From Grammothele lineata (lineage: Eukaryota; Basidiomycota; Agaricomycetes; Polyporales; Polyporaceae), in assembly GCA_002150815.3 (NCBI GenBank), contig NDFF03000376.1, forward strand, positions 1 to 51,622: a stretch of DNA of 51,622 nt, written 5' to 3'. The stretch's first letter is position 1. Each line of letters starts with the position of its first letter. Under the pieces are notes generated by a model that did no database searches, was not told the DNA's origin, and worked only from the letters and a program-made list of their open reading frames with translations. Positions 19,495 through 31,072 of the stretch are shown piece after piece. A program made the translations under genes and the position numbers.

Positions 19495-22400
19495 ATGGCG
19501 GATACCGCAAATGCGAAGCGCACCCGCTCTCAAACTACTCTCGACCAGTTCGCCTTCAACACGGTTAATCTCGGCGAGTCTCCCCTCAAGCAGGCTCGCA
19601 AGCACTCAGTTACTACCGACCCCGCCCCGTCCGTTCCTGCCCCGCCCCCGGAGAAGCAGGCGAACGGTGAGACCACGCCGCCGCTCAAGAGACCTTTCTC
19701 TCCGCTCAAGGATGGCCCCTCGCTTCTTGAGCGCGACCCGAAGCGTCCACGGCACCACAACGTCTTTCCCATCGCTAACCTCTCTGCACGTCCTCCCAGC
19801 CATGCCACTCCCTCGTCTTCACCCTATCGTCGCGCTCAATCTGTTCCGCCGGTAAATCCTGGTGCTATTCCACACATCGACCTCAACGATGTTCCCCCGT
19901 CTCCGCGACGCACTCAGCCTAAGCTCCGTATCGCTTCCCTGCCTCCCGATCCCCATGCTATCCCATCTTCAGACATCGAGCCTCCATCTTCCCAACCTCT
20001 TCCTTCCGATGGCCCTCCTCCCCCAGACTCCCCTGCATCTACTCTTACACCTCTTTCGCCCGACTCTCCCATGTCTGCGCTCACCGACCTACCCGACGAA
20101 TCTACGCCTCGTCCTAGACCTCAGCCCGGTCCCGCTCCGCGGTCATCCAAACCCAAGCCTCCTGCTTCCACCGCGCGTATCGCTGCCTTGGTTCCCCCGC
20201 CTCAGGCTGGTCCGAGCAACTCCGCCCTTTCTATCCCAGCGGGTGCATCGCACCGAGGACCCGCGGACAACGCGCTTGCTCTACCAACCGGTGTCAAATC
20301 CCGGATGAAAACCAAGCACGGAAACCCTTTCCCCAAGAAGCCCAAGCATCCAGGTGACAAGAGGAATAATCTCCCCGTCCTCGTCCAACCCACAAAAGTG
20401 GCCAGGACTGTCAAGCCTCGGAATGCGGATGCCTCTGATATCTTCCAGGATCTATGTGAGTCGTCCTTCTGTTGCGAATGCTTGTTCACCCAGCCTTTCT
20501 CTTGTGGACGAGAGACTGCTTCGGTCGTACACGAATAATCCCGCTCATCTGTCTCTGAAAATTCAGTGGCAACCTCTCGACCTGCGCCCTCAGCGGGCGA
20601 CAAGCTACTAAATGGTCGTCCATCTGGATCATCTCGGACTGTCGTCCCACCGCGTTCATCGCAAGCCTCGCGTCCAAGCCTCATTCCTCAGCCGACTCCC
20701 CGACCGTCACATTTGCCGAGGCCGCTACAAACCCCTCGGGCCAAGTCCGTCCACCCCCAAGAATCTGTAGCTCCGCCGTCACAGCCGGAGGCCCTGAGTG
20801 CCCAACGTTCGCGTCGACGATCCATGTCATTGTCAGCTCATTCGTACGCTCAGCCGACAAGCAGCTCTACCGCGAAAGCCACTCCGGCCAAGCCTCCTTC
20901 CGTCGATTTCCAACGTGCTCCTACTGGCCCGTTCGACTTCACATACAAAGCTTCAGTCGTCTCCACGCCCAAAGTCAGCGCCGCGCCAGCTCCCGCGACC
21001 GGCCATAAAGGGAAGCCCGGTGCCATTTCGAAGACGGCGGAGATGCCATCAAACGGCTTGTCTGTGCAACCGGTTTCCGCGAGCGTGGAATCATCCGAGG
21101 TGCCTCCATTTATTTCGCAAGAGGGACTCGGTAATGCGGTACAGCGCAAGGCGGCGCAGCAAGACAAGCTTGAAGCCTCTGGGTCGCCGCGCTCGTCGGA
21201 TACGAGTACCGCGGAGGCTTCCTCCGCGCCTACCTCCACCTCGTCGACTACCACTGTCGACCCAGAGTCGCAGTCCTCGCCCGCCATTGTAGAGGCGCAA
21301 GAGCGCTCCGCTGTTATATCCGTTACTGACCATGCTGCCGAGGATGCGGTCATGGACCGGTCCGACGTCCCCTCCCAGGCTGAGCAATGTTTGGCACACG
21401 ACCATGCAGATTCAGAGGCCATGGAGTCTGAGCTCTCTTCATTATCGTCCTCTGAGGAATCAGAGCACGAAACGCCTAATCTACAGGGAGCTACGACGGA
21501 TCTCCCGGATCTAGACTCACAACCGTCGACCGACGCCACCGGCCCCGAACTCGTCCAGTCGCCACAGACGGCCACGCAGATGAACGCCAGTCTCAACCAG
21601 CTCAACGAGGCGCTCGAGAGGCTCAACGACCGCTCTCGCCCGAGTACGAGCATGGGTTTCCACCGCTCGCTCTCAGGGAACTCAGATAGCACCGAGTCGC
21701 CAACGGTTGCAGGTCGCGCAGTGCCCTCGGCAGGCGATAAGAGCAGGCCACGACCGTCATCGGTGATGTCCATGAGCGCCATCCCGACTGCAGTTGCTGC
21801 TAAAAGCAAGGGCAAGGGCAAGGGCAAGGGCAAAGCGGCAGCTTCCTCTACTGAGGCCGCGACGGGGCAGAAGAAGTTAAGGCAAACGACGTTGATGCTG
21901 CCGCCTCCACAGCCCAAGGGCTCGCGACCAGGTTTGAGAAGCGCGGGAACGTCTTCGAGCGCGTCCGAAGTGGCCGCCGCTGTAGCAGAGTCCTCGACGC
22001 CGGCAGCGAGCACTGGCACGATCAACGGGACGTCCAAGGCCCCTGCCGCGGGTCTCAAGTTCGGGATTAGCAAGGTACCCTCACTTTTTCATCGCGCTCG
22101 TTCATATCGCTGAGTATCTCCTTCGCTCATAGGATGCACCCAGTGCAATCGCCGGCCCCAGCTCGACACCCAAGACCAGCTCTACTTTCAACTTCGCAAA
22201 GGCCACCGGCGCGAGTCTCGCGCGTACCGTCGGCACGAACAAACCGGCCAGCAGTGGTGCAACTTCCGGGCGGCCCGTCTTCGGGACTGCGCGCACTCTG
22301 GGCGGTGCGGGCGCGTCAGGCGCTGGTCGGAGTTCGTTCGCTATTCGCGGCATCGGGGGTCGGGTGGCCCAGAAAGTCAGCAAGCCGAGTTCGTTGCCCA

Positions 22401-23786
22401 TGGTCGTCGGTAGCCCTGTCAAAGGGGGCGCCTCCCGTTTCGCAGAGAACGAACCGGACGAGACCACAGCGGCGACGGACGGCGCAGCGGAGCGAAGCAC
22501 GAAGGACAAGATCGACGACTGGCTGCGTAACGCTTCCGAGGACGTTTTGCGCGACCTCGACGCGCCGTCCGACGACGAGGCCGAAGCCGGTGCCGGTGAC
22601 AAACCAACGTCCAACGAGGCCAAAGAGCGAGACGCGCGACGCGACGCTAGTCGACGCGCCAGTATGGCGAGCCACATTCTCGCGCAGAGTCTCTCGGCCC
22701 TCCCGAGCACGCCTTCTCCCGCCGCCGACGCGAAGGGCAAGGGTCGTGCCGTCAGCGGACCCTGGCTATCTAGCACAGCACCCGCGGGTACCGAAGCTAC
22801 CGGCGAAGACAAGCAGGAAGCGCCTCCTCCGCGGACGCACTCGCGCAACACGAGGCTCGCGACGGGCGCATTGTCGACGCCGCCGAAGGGGTACAAGGAG
22901 CCCTCGCTCCGGTCGTCGCTCACCGCGGACGGCGGCGGTGGGAGTGCCGAGCGGAAAGGGAAGGCGAAGGAGCAAGCCGACGGCGTCATAGGCTCGTGTC
23001 TGAAGGACTGCAGAGTGTTCGTGGATGTCAGCGGCGTGGAGGACGCGGGCAAGTTGTTCACGGAGATGCTGAGGCATATGGGCGCGAAGGTGCGTGTATC
23101 GCACGGAGACATGGCAGGAAACTCAACTCGGCGCCTGCGGTGCAGATCTCGCAGAGCGTGGGCTCGCGGTGCACGCATATCGTATTCAAGGATGGAAATC
23201 CAACTACGATCTCCCGCTACAAGTCAGTCGTTTTACATGCGGAATCCTGTTCAATGGCTCACATGTGAACCGCTTAGGTCGCTGGACGATCCCAAACCAT
23301 TGGTTGTGGGGATCAGCTGGGTCGTGATGTGTGCCGAATTCAAGCGCAAAGAGGACGAAACCCCGTATTTGGTTGACATACAGAACATGAATATTGCAAA
23401 CGTCAACAAGGTGAGTCTTAGGGCAGCATTGCATCGCCTCGAGGTCCTCTGACATCGCTGCTCCGTGGCCAGAGACGCAAATCCATGCTACCAAAGGATT
23501 ACTCTCCCGTCAAGTCGATGCTCTCTCCCGCAGCTTCAGAGTCGTCGCGGGCGGTACCCTTGCCAAGCGTAAACGCCCTGCTATCCAACGAAGCTGCAGA
23601 TAGATCTGCAGATCTATCATGTACGTACATATTCCATTCATATTCCCTCTGGCTGACAACGTCCGCGGTTCTATGTTCGTAGTGGATGGCGATGGCGACA
23701 CTAGCATGCGCACGTCGACAGCGGAAGACGACGAGACCCCCCTCGAGAGAGCACGTCGAAGACGAAGTATGCTGCCCACTTCTTGA
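19495..23786 (+). CDS. BRCT-domain protein (microcephalin-like) with long disordered region
   Basis: Seven exons: 19495-20455, 20567-22074, 22133-23089, 23146-23222, 23278-23410, 23473-23620 and 23683-23786, closing exactly to 1295 aa. About the first 1100 residues are Ser/Pro/Ala-rich and look disordered. One BRCT domain follows at about 1110-1205: DCRVFVDVSG, MGAK, then SRCTHIVFKDG, then VVGISWVVMCAEFKRKEDET. After it comes NKRRKSMLPKDYSPV. This order (BRCT, acidic ETP turn, basic RRKSMLPK) resembles fungal microcephalin-like BRCT proteins of DNA damage or chromosome biology. Near the N-terminus RSQTTLDQF (Q13) looks like a PCNA-interacting (PIP) motif lacking its last aromatic residue; a second RQTTL lies near 760. 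KGKGKGKGK near 735 is a basic repeat. BRCT is clear; the cellular role is inferred. Confidence 0.82.
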
Positions 23787-24122
23787 TATTGTATCGTATC
23801 TATGTTTGTACACACTACTATACCAGAACCAGGCTACTTAGAGTGATGGGATCTAGTAACGACCTAGTAATGAGAAGCTGTCTTAGCGGTTTACGATATT
23901 TAGCTTAACGTGTCGTCGCCAGCCTCGCACCCACGACAGATTCGCCTTGATCACCTCTCATACTCACCGAGCAAGGACATCGTCCACTCGATCACTCCCG
24001 CTCGTACATGCCGGTATAAACCGAAGGTATGCTTTTCGTAGTGGGCACTAGGACTTGCCCGTCCCCATCGTACATTTTAAGTACATTTGTTTCATCTGCT
24101 TCTGACACCGCTGTCCTGTCTC
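23787..24122. other. Convergent 3' intergenic region
   Basis: A 336-bp stretch between the stop codons of the BRCT gene (plus) and URC4 (minus). It should hold both 3' ends. No gene or repeat was recognised. Confidence 0.4.
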
Positions 24123-25779
24123 TCAGAACACGGTCCCATCACTCTCGATCTCAATTGGTGGGCCACCCGTCGCGGGCCGCTTCTGTTTCGCGATCGCGCG
24201 GCCACCAGTCCAAGTCGCACTCTCGAGCACCTGGGCGAGCGTGAGCTGCTCTTTCGTGAGCCCGAGCTCCTTTCGGATACCGTCGGCGATTCTGTCCCTG
24301 TTGTCATACTTGTGAGAAGGGCCACGGCGGAATGGATGTCCGCGAAAGACGCACAGCTCAATTATTGTCATCGCTCTCCACTCGACGATTGCAGGATGGG
24401 GTGGAGGCAGCTTGGGGACGGGTGAAGTCGGGTCGGGGTAGAATGAGGCATCGAGGACATTAGGCCGAAGCGACAGCACGCCGAGGTCGACGAGTAGCCC
24501 TCCTGCATACAACCCTCAATCAGTGTCGCGTTCTTGTATTCGACCCACGTCAGGGACAGCGCACCGTTCCTGTACTCGGGCAAACCCGTCATATGCTCGA
24601 TGCCCTCAAACGTCCAGCCCATAACCTTCTGAATCGGCTCGACAAGACTATAAGTCATCCAGCCCGTGAGCTTGTGGAAGGGCACGAGCTCGTCGCCCTC
24701 CTCTTTGGCCTGCGGCCGGAGCGCGTCGCACGGCCAGACGTCGCCGAGGGAGACGCCGCCGAGCTGGGTGCGCGTCGCAGGCCAGATGGCGTTGAGGCCG
24801 TCGATGAGGGCCGTCCAGAGCGCGAAGATGTGCACCCGCGCCGCGCCGCCGTCCGTGGCCAGCTGCGATTCAAGGAAGTCTGTGCGCACGTCAGAGAGTT
24901 TGCGGAGTCATAAAGGCAAACGGACTGACCGACTAGGTTTCCCGGGCGTGCAGACGCGCCGAAGAATTGGGGGTTCCCTCTGAGTGCCTTGCTGAGACCA
25001 AGGAGGAGCGAGGAGCGGCCCTCGAGCCCAACGAGCGGGTTCGCGTCCGAGACCTGCATCGCCGCGCCGACCTTCTCTGCGTGAACCTTCTCCAGCCCAT
25101 CGGCTACAAGCGCATGAGCCAGACCTACCCACCCTCCGTAACACTGTCGCACTCACCATCAGCCTGGTGCGGATTCGCACTGTCGCCCGAGAAGAAACCG
25201 CTCTCGAACATCTCAAAGCTCGCGACACCTAGCCCTTCCGTGCGCGAATAGCTCGCCCCCGTTCCCGCCTCTTTGTAGCTCCACGCGTTGCCGGCGCCGG
25301 CGTCGAGGAGGACGGAGACAACACAAAGGTCGACGAGCCTTCTGCAGATCTCCTTCGCGTCCGGGGGGTTCGGGGACGCCTTCCACTTCGCCACGAGTGG
25401 CTCGGTACGCGGTCTGCCGGCGTCGAGGCTCCTGAACCTGCCGTGCGGGGGAATCTACAGGTGCGAGATGGGCTCCACATAGACCTGGTCAGAAGGATGG
25501 GTAGACTCACCGACGCAAAGCTGGTCCCGTACTCGCTCTACTGGGAGAAATCCTGTTTGGCGGCACGCACGAAGGAGAAGAGCGGGGGGCACGACGTGCC
25601 TTCATGATCTCGATGCAAAACTTGACCGCGTCGGCCTCCTTCTCGGGGTGGTACTCAAAGTACTCGAGCTTGCCCTCCACAGCGAGCGCGTGCACGCGCG
25701 CGCAGCGCTCGCGGATGGCGGGGAGCGTGCGGAGGTAGGCCGCGGTCTGCGCGGGGGAGGTGGGCGCGAGGGGGTTCAT
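24123..25779 (-). CDS. URC4: Uracil catabolism protein 4 (DUF1688)
   Basis: Member of the DUF1688 / Urc4 family, needed in some yeasts for the URC route of uracil degradation; its exact reaction is not known. Six exons: 25779-25600, 25537-25511, 25454-25157, 25103-24930, 24879-24565 and 24502-24123, closing to 457 aa. Conserved blocks seen: TLPAIRERC, KLEYFEYHPEKEADAVKFCI, SEYGTSFASIPPHGRFR, WSYKEAGTGASYSRTEGLGV, HQADADGLEKVHAEKVGAAM, GNPQFFGASARPGNL, TGWMTYSLVEPIQKVMGW, RNGGLLVDLGVLSLR, and ESATWTGGRAIAKQKR. Exon 2 is only 27 nt. The intron before it must use a GC donor (GCACGT), as no GT donor keeps the frame. Start ATG at 25779 matches the family N-terminus. No other URC gene is nearby. 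Confidence 0.92.
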
Positions 25780-26353
25780 GGTGGTCGTATGCGAAGTCGT
25801 GAACGTTGCGCTGCGTCGGTCCTCGGACGCTGTCGGGGGGCGAGTCACCGTGCGCTGTGAGCGATAGTGGCTGCACGGCGGACGGCGCGCGGGCGATCGC
25901 TGCAGATAGCCGTGGCCGCGGCATAGTATCGTACGTCATAGCCACTATCGGCAGAGTGGCCGATATCGGGCCGAGTTTGACTTCAAGTTTGCTTCAATTA
26001 GTATTGACCTTCACTTTTCAACCACGCACAACTTCCTTCACCCTCCTCTGGTGCCAGTGTATACCCACAGCTTGCAGGCGTAGCCGCGTACTGCCGCCTG
26101 GGCCCGGGGGTCTCTGACTGTCCGCTCACAGTAAGGGCCTTACGCGCTCACGCTCTCCATTGGCTCGTCGCTGTGACGCGGTACGTTCATTTCGATATAT
26201 ATAAATGGAAGACTTGCAATGTGGCGGACGTGTGGGCGGGAGCAGACATGGCAGACACGACTCCCAGAGCTATATAAGCATTCTTCGGCTGCGTGCCGTC
26301 AAACCGATCTCCAGTGGCATCCATCATTGCTCTCGCTCTCTCAAACCCTTCCC
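25780..26353. promoter_or_regulatory. Divergent promoter region, URC4 / HET gene
   Basis: A 574-bp gap between outward-facing genes. Two TATA-like runs lie on the plus strand: TATATATAAA at 26196-26205 and TATATAA at 26271-26277. The second is 77-83 bp before the HET ATG and is the better promoter candidate. No clear TATA was seen toward URC4. Confidence 0.5.
26271..26277 (+). promoter_or_regulatory. TATA box of the HET-domain gene
   Basis: TATATAA followed by GC, 77-83 bp upstream of the proposed ATG, a suitable distance for a fungal core promoter. Sequence match only. Confidence 0.5.
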
Positions 26354-28706
26354 ATGGATATCTTACTGCAATGGGTGGCAGGTCACTTGGCTGTGAGCTC
26401 TTTCCCACATTCTTATGCCGGGCTACTGACTGGTAATCCACAGAGCCTTTTGCTGCGGCAGTTCTGCCACGTGCCCCTTCAGCACGCAAGATCCACACGA
26501 CTCGTCACGATCCACCCACCCCGCTATGACTACCTTCTCCGCTGTTCCGTTGAAGAAGTGAACCTGGATCGCGAGGAGAATCCAAATCTCGAGTATGAGG
26601 CACTTTCCTACACTTGGTTCGTGGACCGTGACTTCGGCAAGCCCATCAAGGGAACTACGCGTACCATCGTCTGCAACGGTGGGACGTTGGCTGTCCATGA
26701 GAATCTCTACGACGGACTCTTGCAACTGCGTGCACTTGAAAGGCCCTTGCCCATCTGGATAGATGCAATCTGCATCAACCAGCGGGATAAGACGGAGAAG
26801 AGCGCTCAGGTGAGCAAGCCGTGTCCTCTTCATATCATCACGATTTACACCACCTTCATGCCTAGGTAAACATGATGGGCGACATCTTTGGAGGCGCGAA
26901 GACTGTAGTAGTCTGGTTAGGGAAGAAGACATTCCTCACCCGGCTCATCTTGAAACTAGGTCGTTGGTGGTTAGTGCCGAGGCAGAGGGACCCGATCCTC
27001 CAGCGCATGGCCGACAGCTATCAACGCAGACGTCTTTTCCCAGTAATCTTCGTCTTCCTCAGCTGCCGGCTCATGGTCGACTGGATACTCGGCCGCGGTT
27101 TCTTTGATCGTGTCTGGACATTACAGGAGGTGGTTCTGGCCAAGAACATTGTGTTTTACCTTGGAAATGAGCTACTTCCCGTTCATCAGCTAGCCGAAGC
27201 CATTCCGTACTATGAACGGGAGAACATACACAACGTGGATATACAACAAGACCGATTCGGAATATCAACCTTTATAGCAAGACTCCGTGCACTCATGTTT
27301 ATGCTCAAGGCCCGAGCACAACGTGAAGAGCGTGGTGAACGCTGTACCCTGGAAGTTGCTGTTTCCGAGGCTCGTCGCCGGCAAACCTCCCAGGCTGCCG
27401 ATAAGGTCTTCGCCATCCTCTCCATATCCAATGCGGCGGACGTCGACGCGGGGAAGCTCCGGGCGGACTACCGCAAGAAGGTCGCAAAGGTGTACACGGA
27501 ATGCGCCAAAGCTCTCCTCGCCGGTCCTACCGGGTTACGACTATTATCCCTCGTCGGACAGCTGCGCTATGAGATAGCGATGGAGAATAGGCCCACTTTC
27601 CCGCGTTTTTCCACCCAGCGTCTACTCAAGAGCGTCGAGTTCGTGCCTAAGCTCCCTTCGTGGGTACCGGACCTGAGCGTTGCTGTCAGCTTATACCCAT
27701 TTGCTTCCCTCGTAAACCCTCCTCTGACCGCCGCCGCCTTTCACAGGCTCGTCCACACCCTCTCCACACGTTGACCCAAACTGTGACATACGCCGCCGGG
27801 ACTGCCCTTGAGCCAGAATTCGAAACAACCCCAGAAGATACGCTGAGACTTCGCGCGGCGGTGCTGGACGTCATCACGGAGGTCGGGGACGGCATAGACG
27901 CTTGGCCAGGACCTAAGTGGCACCGACCGTACAAGTTTATCGAGCTCGCAACGCATCTAGGCACTATTTACAGGCCTACTGGCCAAACCGTCATCTCCGC
28001 ATTCATCGATACGCTCGTGGCAGGTGACGTTGGCTACGCAGATCATGTCCAGGGAACCGTCACCATCGGTCCACGCGAATTCGCCGACTGGTTATGCGCT
28101 ACAGCCGACTTTCTCGTGCTAACTGTGCCTGCAGTCTACCTCGTTCTTTACGATGGAGAACTACCTCCCGTACCCGCAGAGGACTTGGACCCTCCAGATC
28201 TTATGGATCGGCTCCAGTATACTGCGCGGCAAACATGGGCGAGGGGGGTAGAGCTGGCGCGCGCGGTGCGCAAGTTCATTGATATGCACGACACTCCTGA
28301 CTACCGATTGCGGGAAAGGCTGCAGGAACGTCTGAACGCGCATCAGTCCGCTACGGGCCTCAGAGCTCTAGGAAGGAAGGTGGGCTTCCAACCCAACTTG
28401 GCGTTGGCGACCGAGGGGGAACCGGCGTACATGCACACGTTCAACAAGTTCTACTTACACCGCCATCTATTCCTCACGCAAACGGGGTACATGGGTACGG
28501 GACCGTGGACGGTGGCCGAGGGAGACAAGGTCATGATTGTTGCGGGCGCGGCTACGCCATTCATCTTCCGGCCCAAGGCGGAAGGCACCTGGGAGCTCGT
28601 CGGCGAAGCGTACTGTCATGGCGCCATGGGAGGTTCGAATTCTTTTGGTGACGTCCCTGGTGTCAATGTTACGAATTTACAGTTTGAGACGATTACAGTC
28701 GTATGA
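26354..28706 (+). CDS. HET-domain (heterokaryon-incompatibility-type) protein
   Basis: A HET-domain protein. These act in fungal non-self recognition or cell-death pathways, though most Agaricomycete members are untested. Exons: 26354-26392, 26444-26809, 26866-27684 and 27747-28706 (727 aa). The first intron, 51 nt with an ACTGAC branch site, keeps frame, so an unspliced 744-aa form is possible. HET motifs run in order: YEALSYTW, IWIDAICINQRD, GDIFGGAKTVVVWLG, FDRVWTLQEVVLAKN, and QAADKVFAIL with DYRKKVAKVY. About 450 residues follow without a recognised effector or repeat domain. They end in a beta-rich module (GDKVMIVAGAATPFIFRPK, WELVGEAYCHGAM) like the C-terminal module of many fungal HET proteins. 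No WD or ankyrin repeats were seen. Confidence 0.88.
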
Positions 28707-30224
28707 CGTATGTCACTTCATTCATGTGAAACGAGAGTGGCAGTGAGCGAAACTTGACGGCAGACTGTTTGCCTCACTTCTATGGCTTTATTTACCTTCA
28801 TCATGCGTCCTTCAGCCTACTAGTGTTACTCGATATACTTCTTTATCGAATCCTGCACTGTTTAAACTGCCCTCGTTTGTACATCTCCACCAGACACTTT
28901 CCCACTCACCTAGCATATTTACAGCATTCTCGTCAGCAAGTCGAGCTCAAGCGTCCGACCCCAACAACCATGAGCTGAAGGAGATTTCGGGAGGGTGGCG
29001 CCGCTGCCCGCAGAACGGCGGAGACGTGCCAGATGAGCATTCTAGGGACAAAAGGTAATCAAGCGGCGTGTACAGATGCTGTACATCCACCGTCACGCTC
29101 GTCTCCGCGGCTTCCCCGCCCGAAAACGGTTCCGTCAGGCATGCTCGTTGCACAATGTGCAACCAAGGATCCGGAGAGGAACCGGGCCCACAAAGGAAAT
29201 GAGTATCCGGTGTGGGTTTGATTCATGAACGCCGGCAATTTATCAAACCACAGCGGTCGCCGGGAACTGGGAACTCTAAGGGATGAACGGCGGTTCGAGG
29301 GTTGCCCAACGCTCATGCGCACCACCCTCAGCCTGAGGGAAGAGAGGCGGTGCGGTGGTATGGTGCAATGGTTCACGACGCCCACACAAAGCCACCGCCC
29401 GAAACGAGCCGCCGTGCCAAACAAGCACGGACGTACGGCTGCTTCACGGAGTTGACTCGACTCGACGACAGGATCACGAAGAAGCCAGTCGGACGTCCCC
29501 CGCCTCCGCCTCTCCTCGGCGCGCGGGTGTCCGACTGGCTTCTGCTGCACCGAGCAAGGTTCGAGGGTCGTCAAGTTTCACTCTGAGTCGGAGGACGCAG
29601 CCCGGTTCTCATCGCTGGGCATCTCCGCGCACTGGAGTACGCTTAACGGACAGCCCAAAGCGCGCTCTGGGGAGGGCTGGAGAATCCCCCGAGGGGGGCG
29701 GCCGGCGGCCGAGAGCTCGAACGGGACCGCCGAGCACAACGTCGGGCGTCGGTATCGCGGCGCACGGGGGGCAGACACGCTTACCCTACGTCTACGTCGG
29801 ACGCGAGGGACCAAAGTAAGTACAAGGTTGGGGGTACCACGCGCCGCGGCCGCTTCTGCCATGTCCGCTCTCCGGCTGTGCGCGCCGCAGGGTTTCTTGG
29901 GGGATACGCATGAGGTCATCTCCGTGTGCTTGCTTGCTTCACCCATCGCATGCGCATGCGGGGCCCTTCTGGATCCCGAGTCCGAGGAACGCGACGCCGT
30001 GCACGGCCATGTCCCCGCCCGGGCATTGGGAAGGGAGCGGTCGAATAGCGATGTATTATAGGCACGTGGACGCGGACTCTCCGCGCAGGCAGCCGGACGT
30101 ACGGTAGTCATTAATACCTAGTCCCCATCCCCCCATGGCGCCTCCCACCCCCGAAGTTGTTAATGGTGGGTCGGCTTTTTCCCTACGTCACGCCAGAAAA
30201 ACTGAGTCATACGAGCGCCGCAGG
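28707..30224. other. 1.5-kb convergent gap with a hairpin
   Basis: A 1.5-kb stretch between the HET gene stop (plus) and the ferredoxin stop (minus). Long open frames on the minus strand (29059-29574 and 29578-30111) resemble no protein I know and lack family-like patterns. The only clear structure is a 15-bp inverted repeat at 29480-29543, listed separately. No tRNA-like T-arm with a matching acceptor stem was found. Confidence 0.35.
29480..29543. repeat. 15-bp perfect inverted repeat, 34-nt loop
   Basis: AGAAGCCAGTCGGAC at 29480-29494 is the exact reverse complement of 29529-29543. The 34-nt loop is C/T- and G/C-rich. As RNA it would form a stable hairpin. It sits in a gap with no recognised gene. 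Confidence 0.7.
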
Positions 30225-31072
30225 CTAACAAACGCGCTCACCGTCGACGAACATATTTCTCGTCGCCGCGGGGAGTGTCGCGGTCATGCCGTCGAGTGCG
30301 CGCGTGAGCTGGACCTGGCAGCCGAGGCGCGACGTGTCTGTGAGGCCAAAGGCCATGTCCAGCATATCGTTCTCGTCGTCCTGCGCGCCCAACCGTCATC
30401 ACACACATTAACACGCCCAAGAATGAGACGACGCACCTCCGGCTCTGGGAGCTTGTCGTACGAGTCGGGATCGAGGATGACGTGACACGTCGAGCACGCT
30501 ACGCTCCCCTCGCACGCGCCTGCACGGTAGGAGCGCGCCGAGTCACAGCGGGCACAGGCACGCGTCAAACCTCGCGCAAGAAAGACGGGGAAGGGAGCGT
30601 ACCTTCTAGATCGATATCGTACTCGTGCGCTATGCTCAGGATATCATCGCCCTCGTTGGCCTCAACGGTCCTGATGAGGGCGCCCTTGGCGTCCTTGAAG
30701 TGGACCTTGATCCTACGCGCACACGCGACCGTCAGCGTGACGGCGAGAGACAACACCCCATGAGAGCAACACACCCAGTGCCCGGTTCGGGACGGTCGAT
30801 GCCGCCGTGGCTCGCGGCTAGGGACGGATGACGAGGCGAGGCGAGGAGGGGCGAAAGAGCGGGGACGGACCTGGGGAGGGATGGAAGGCGCGTTTGGGCG
30901 CCGCGGAGATTAATTGTCTTGGGCGCGCAGGGATGGCCCTCGGTGGATGGAGGCGTGGGTGGCGAAGAGGGGTGGAATGGTACGAGGATGTGAGGTGGGG
31001 GACGCGGTGTTTTGAGGACGAGGCGATTTGCCTGGAGGCGGCGCGAGAACAGGTGTGTGCGAGAATTGACAT
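30225..31072 (-). CDS. YAH1: Mitochondrial [2Fe-2S] ferredoxin (adrenodoxin/Yah1 type)
   Basis: Electron carrier of the mitochondrial matrix, used in iron-sulfur cluster assembly and heme A synthesis. Five exons: 31072-30871, 30817-30775, 30712-30603, 30519-30437 and 30380-30225, closing to 197 aa. The first ~70 residues are Arg/Ser/Pro-rich, a mitochondrial presequence. [17 protein letters not shown] opens the domain. Cluster ligands: [10 protein letters not shown] (C-x5-C-x2-C) and a final Cys in [28 protein letters not shown] and TRNMFVDG match the family. The 43-nt second exon is needed to join presequence to domain in frame. The end is the one doubt. The frame stops at 30225 as VDGERVC, but GGTGAGCG just after VDG could be a donor leading to a short last exon, since relatives carry a few more residues there. 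Confidence 0.92.

Noticed and set aside
29578..30111. 178-codon minus-strand open frame
   Set aside because: No recognised domain, composition biased by GC, no splice context. It lies in a convergent gap where 3' ends are expected.
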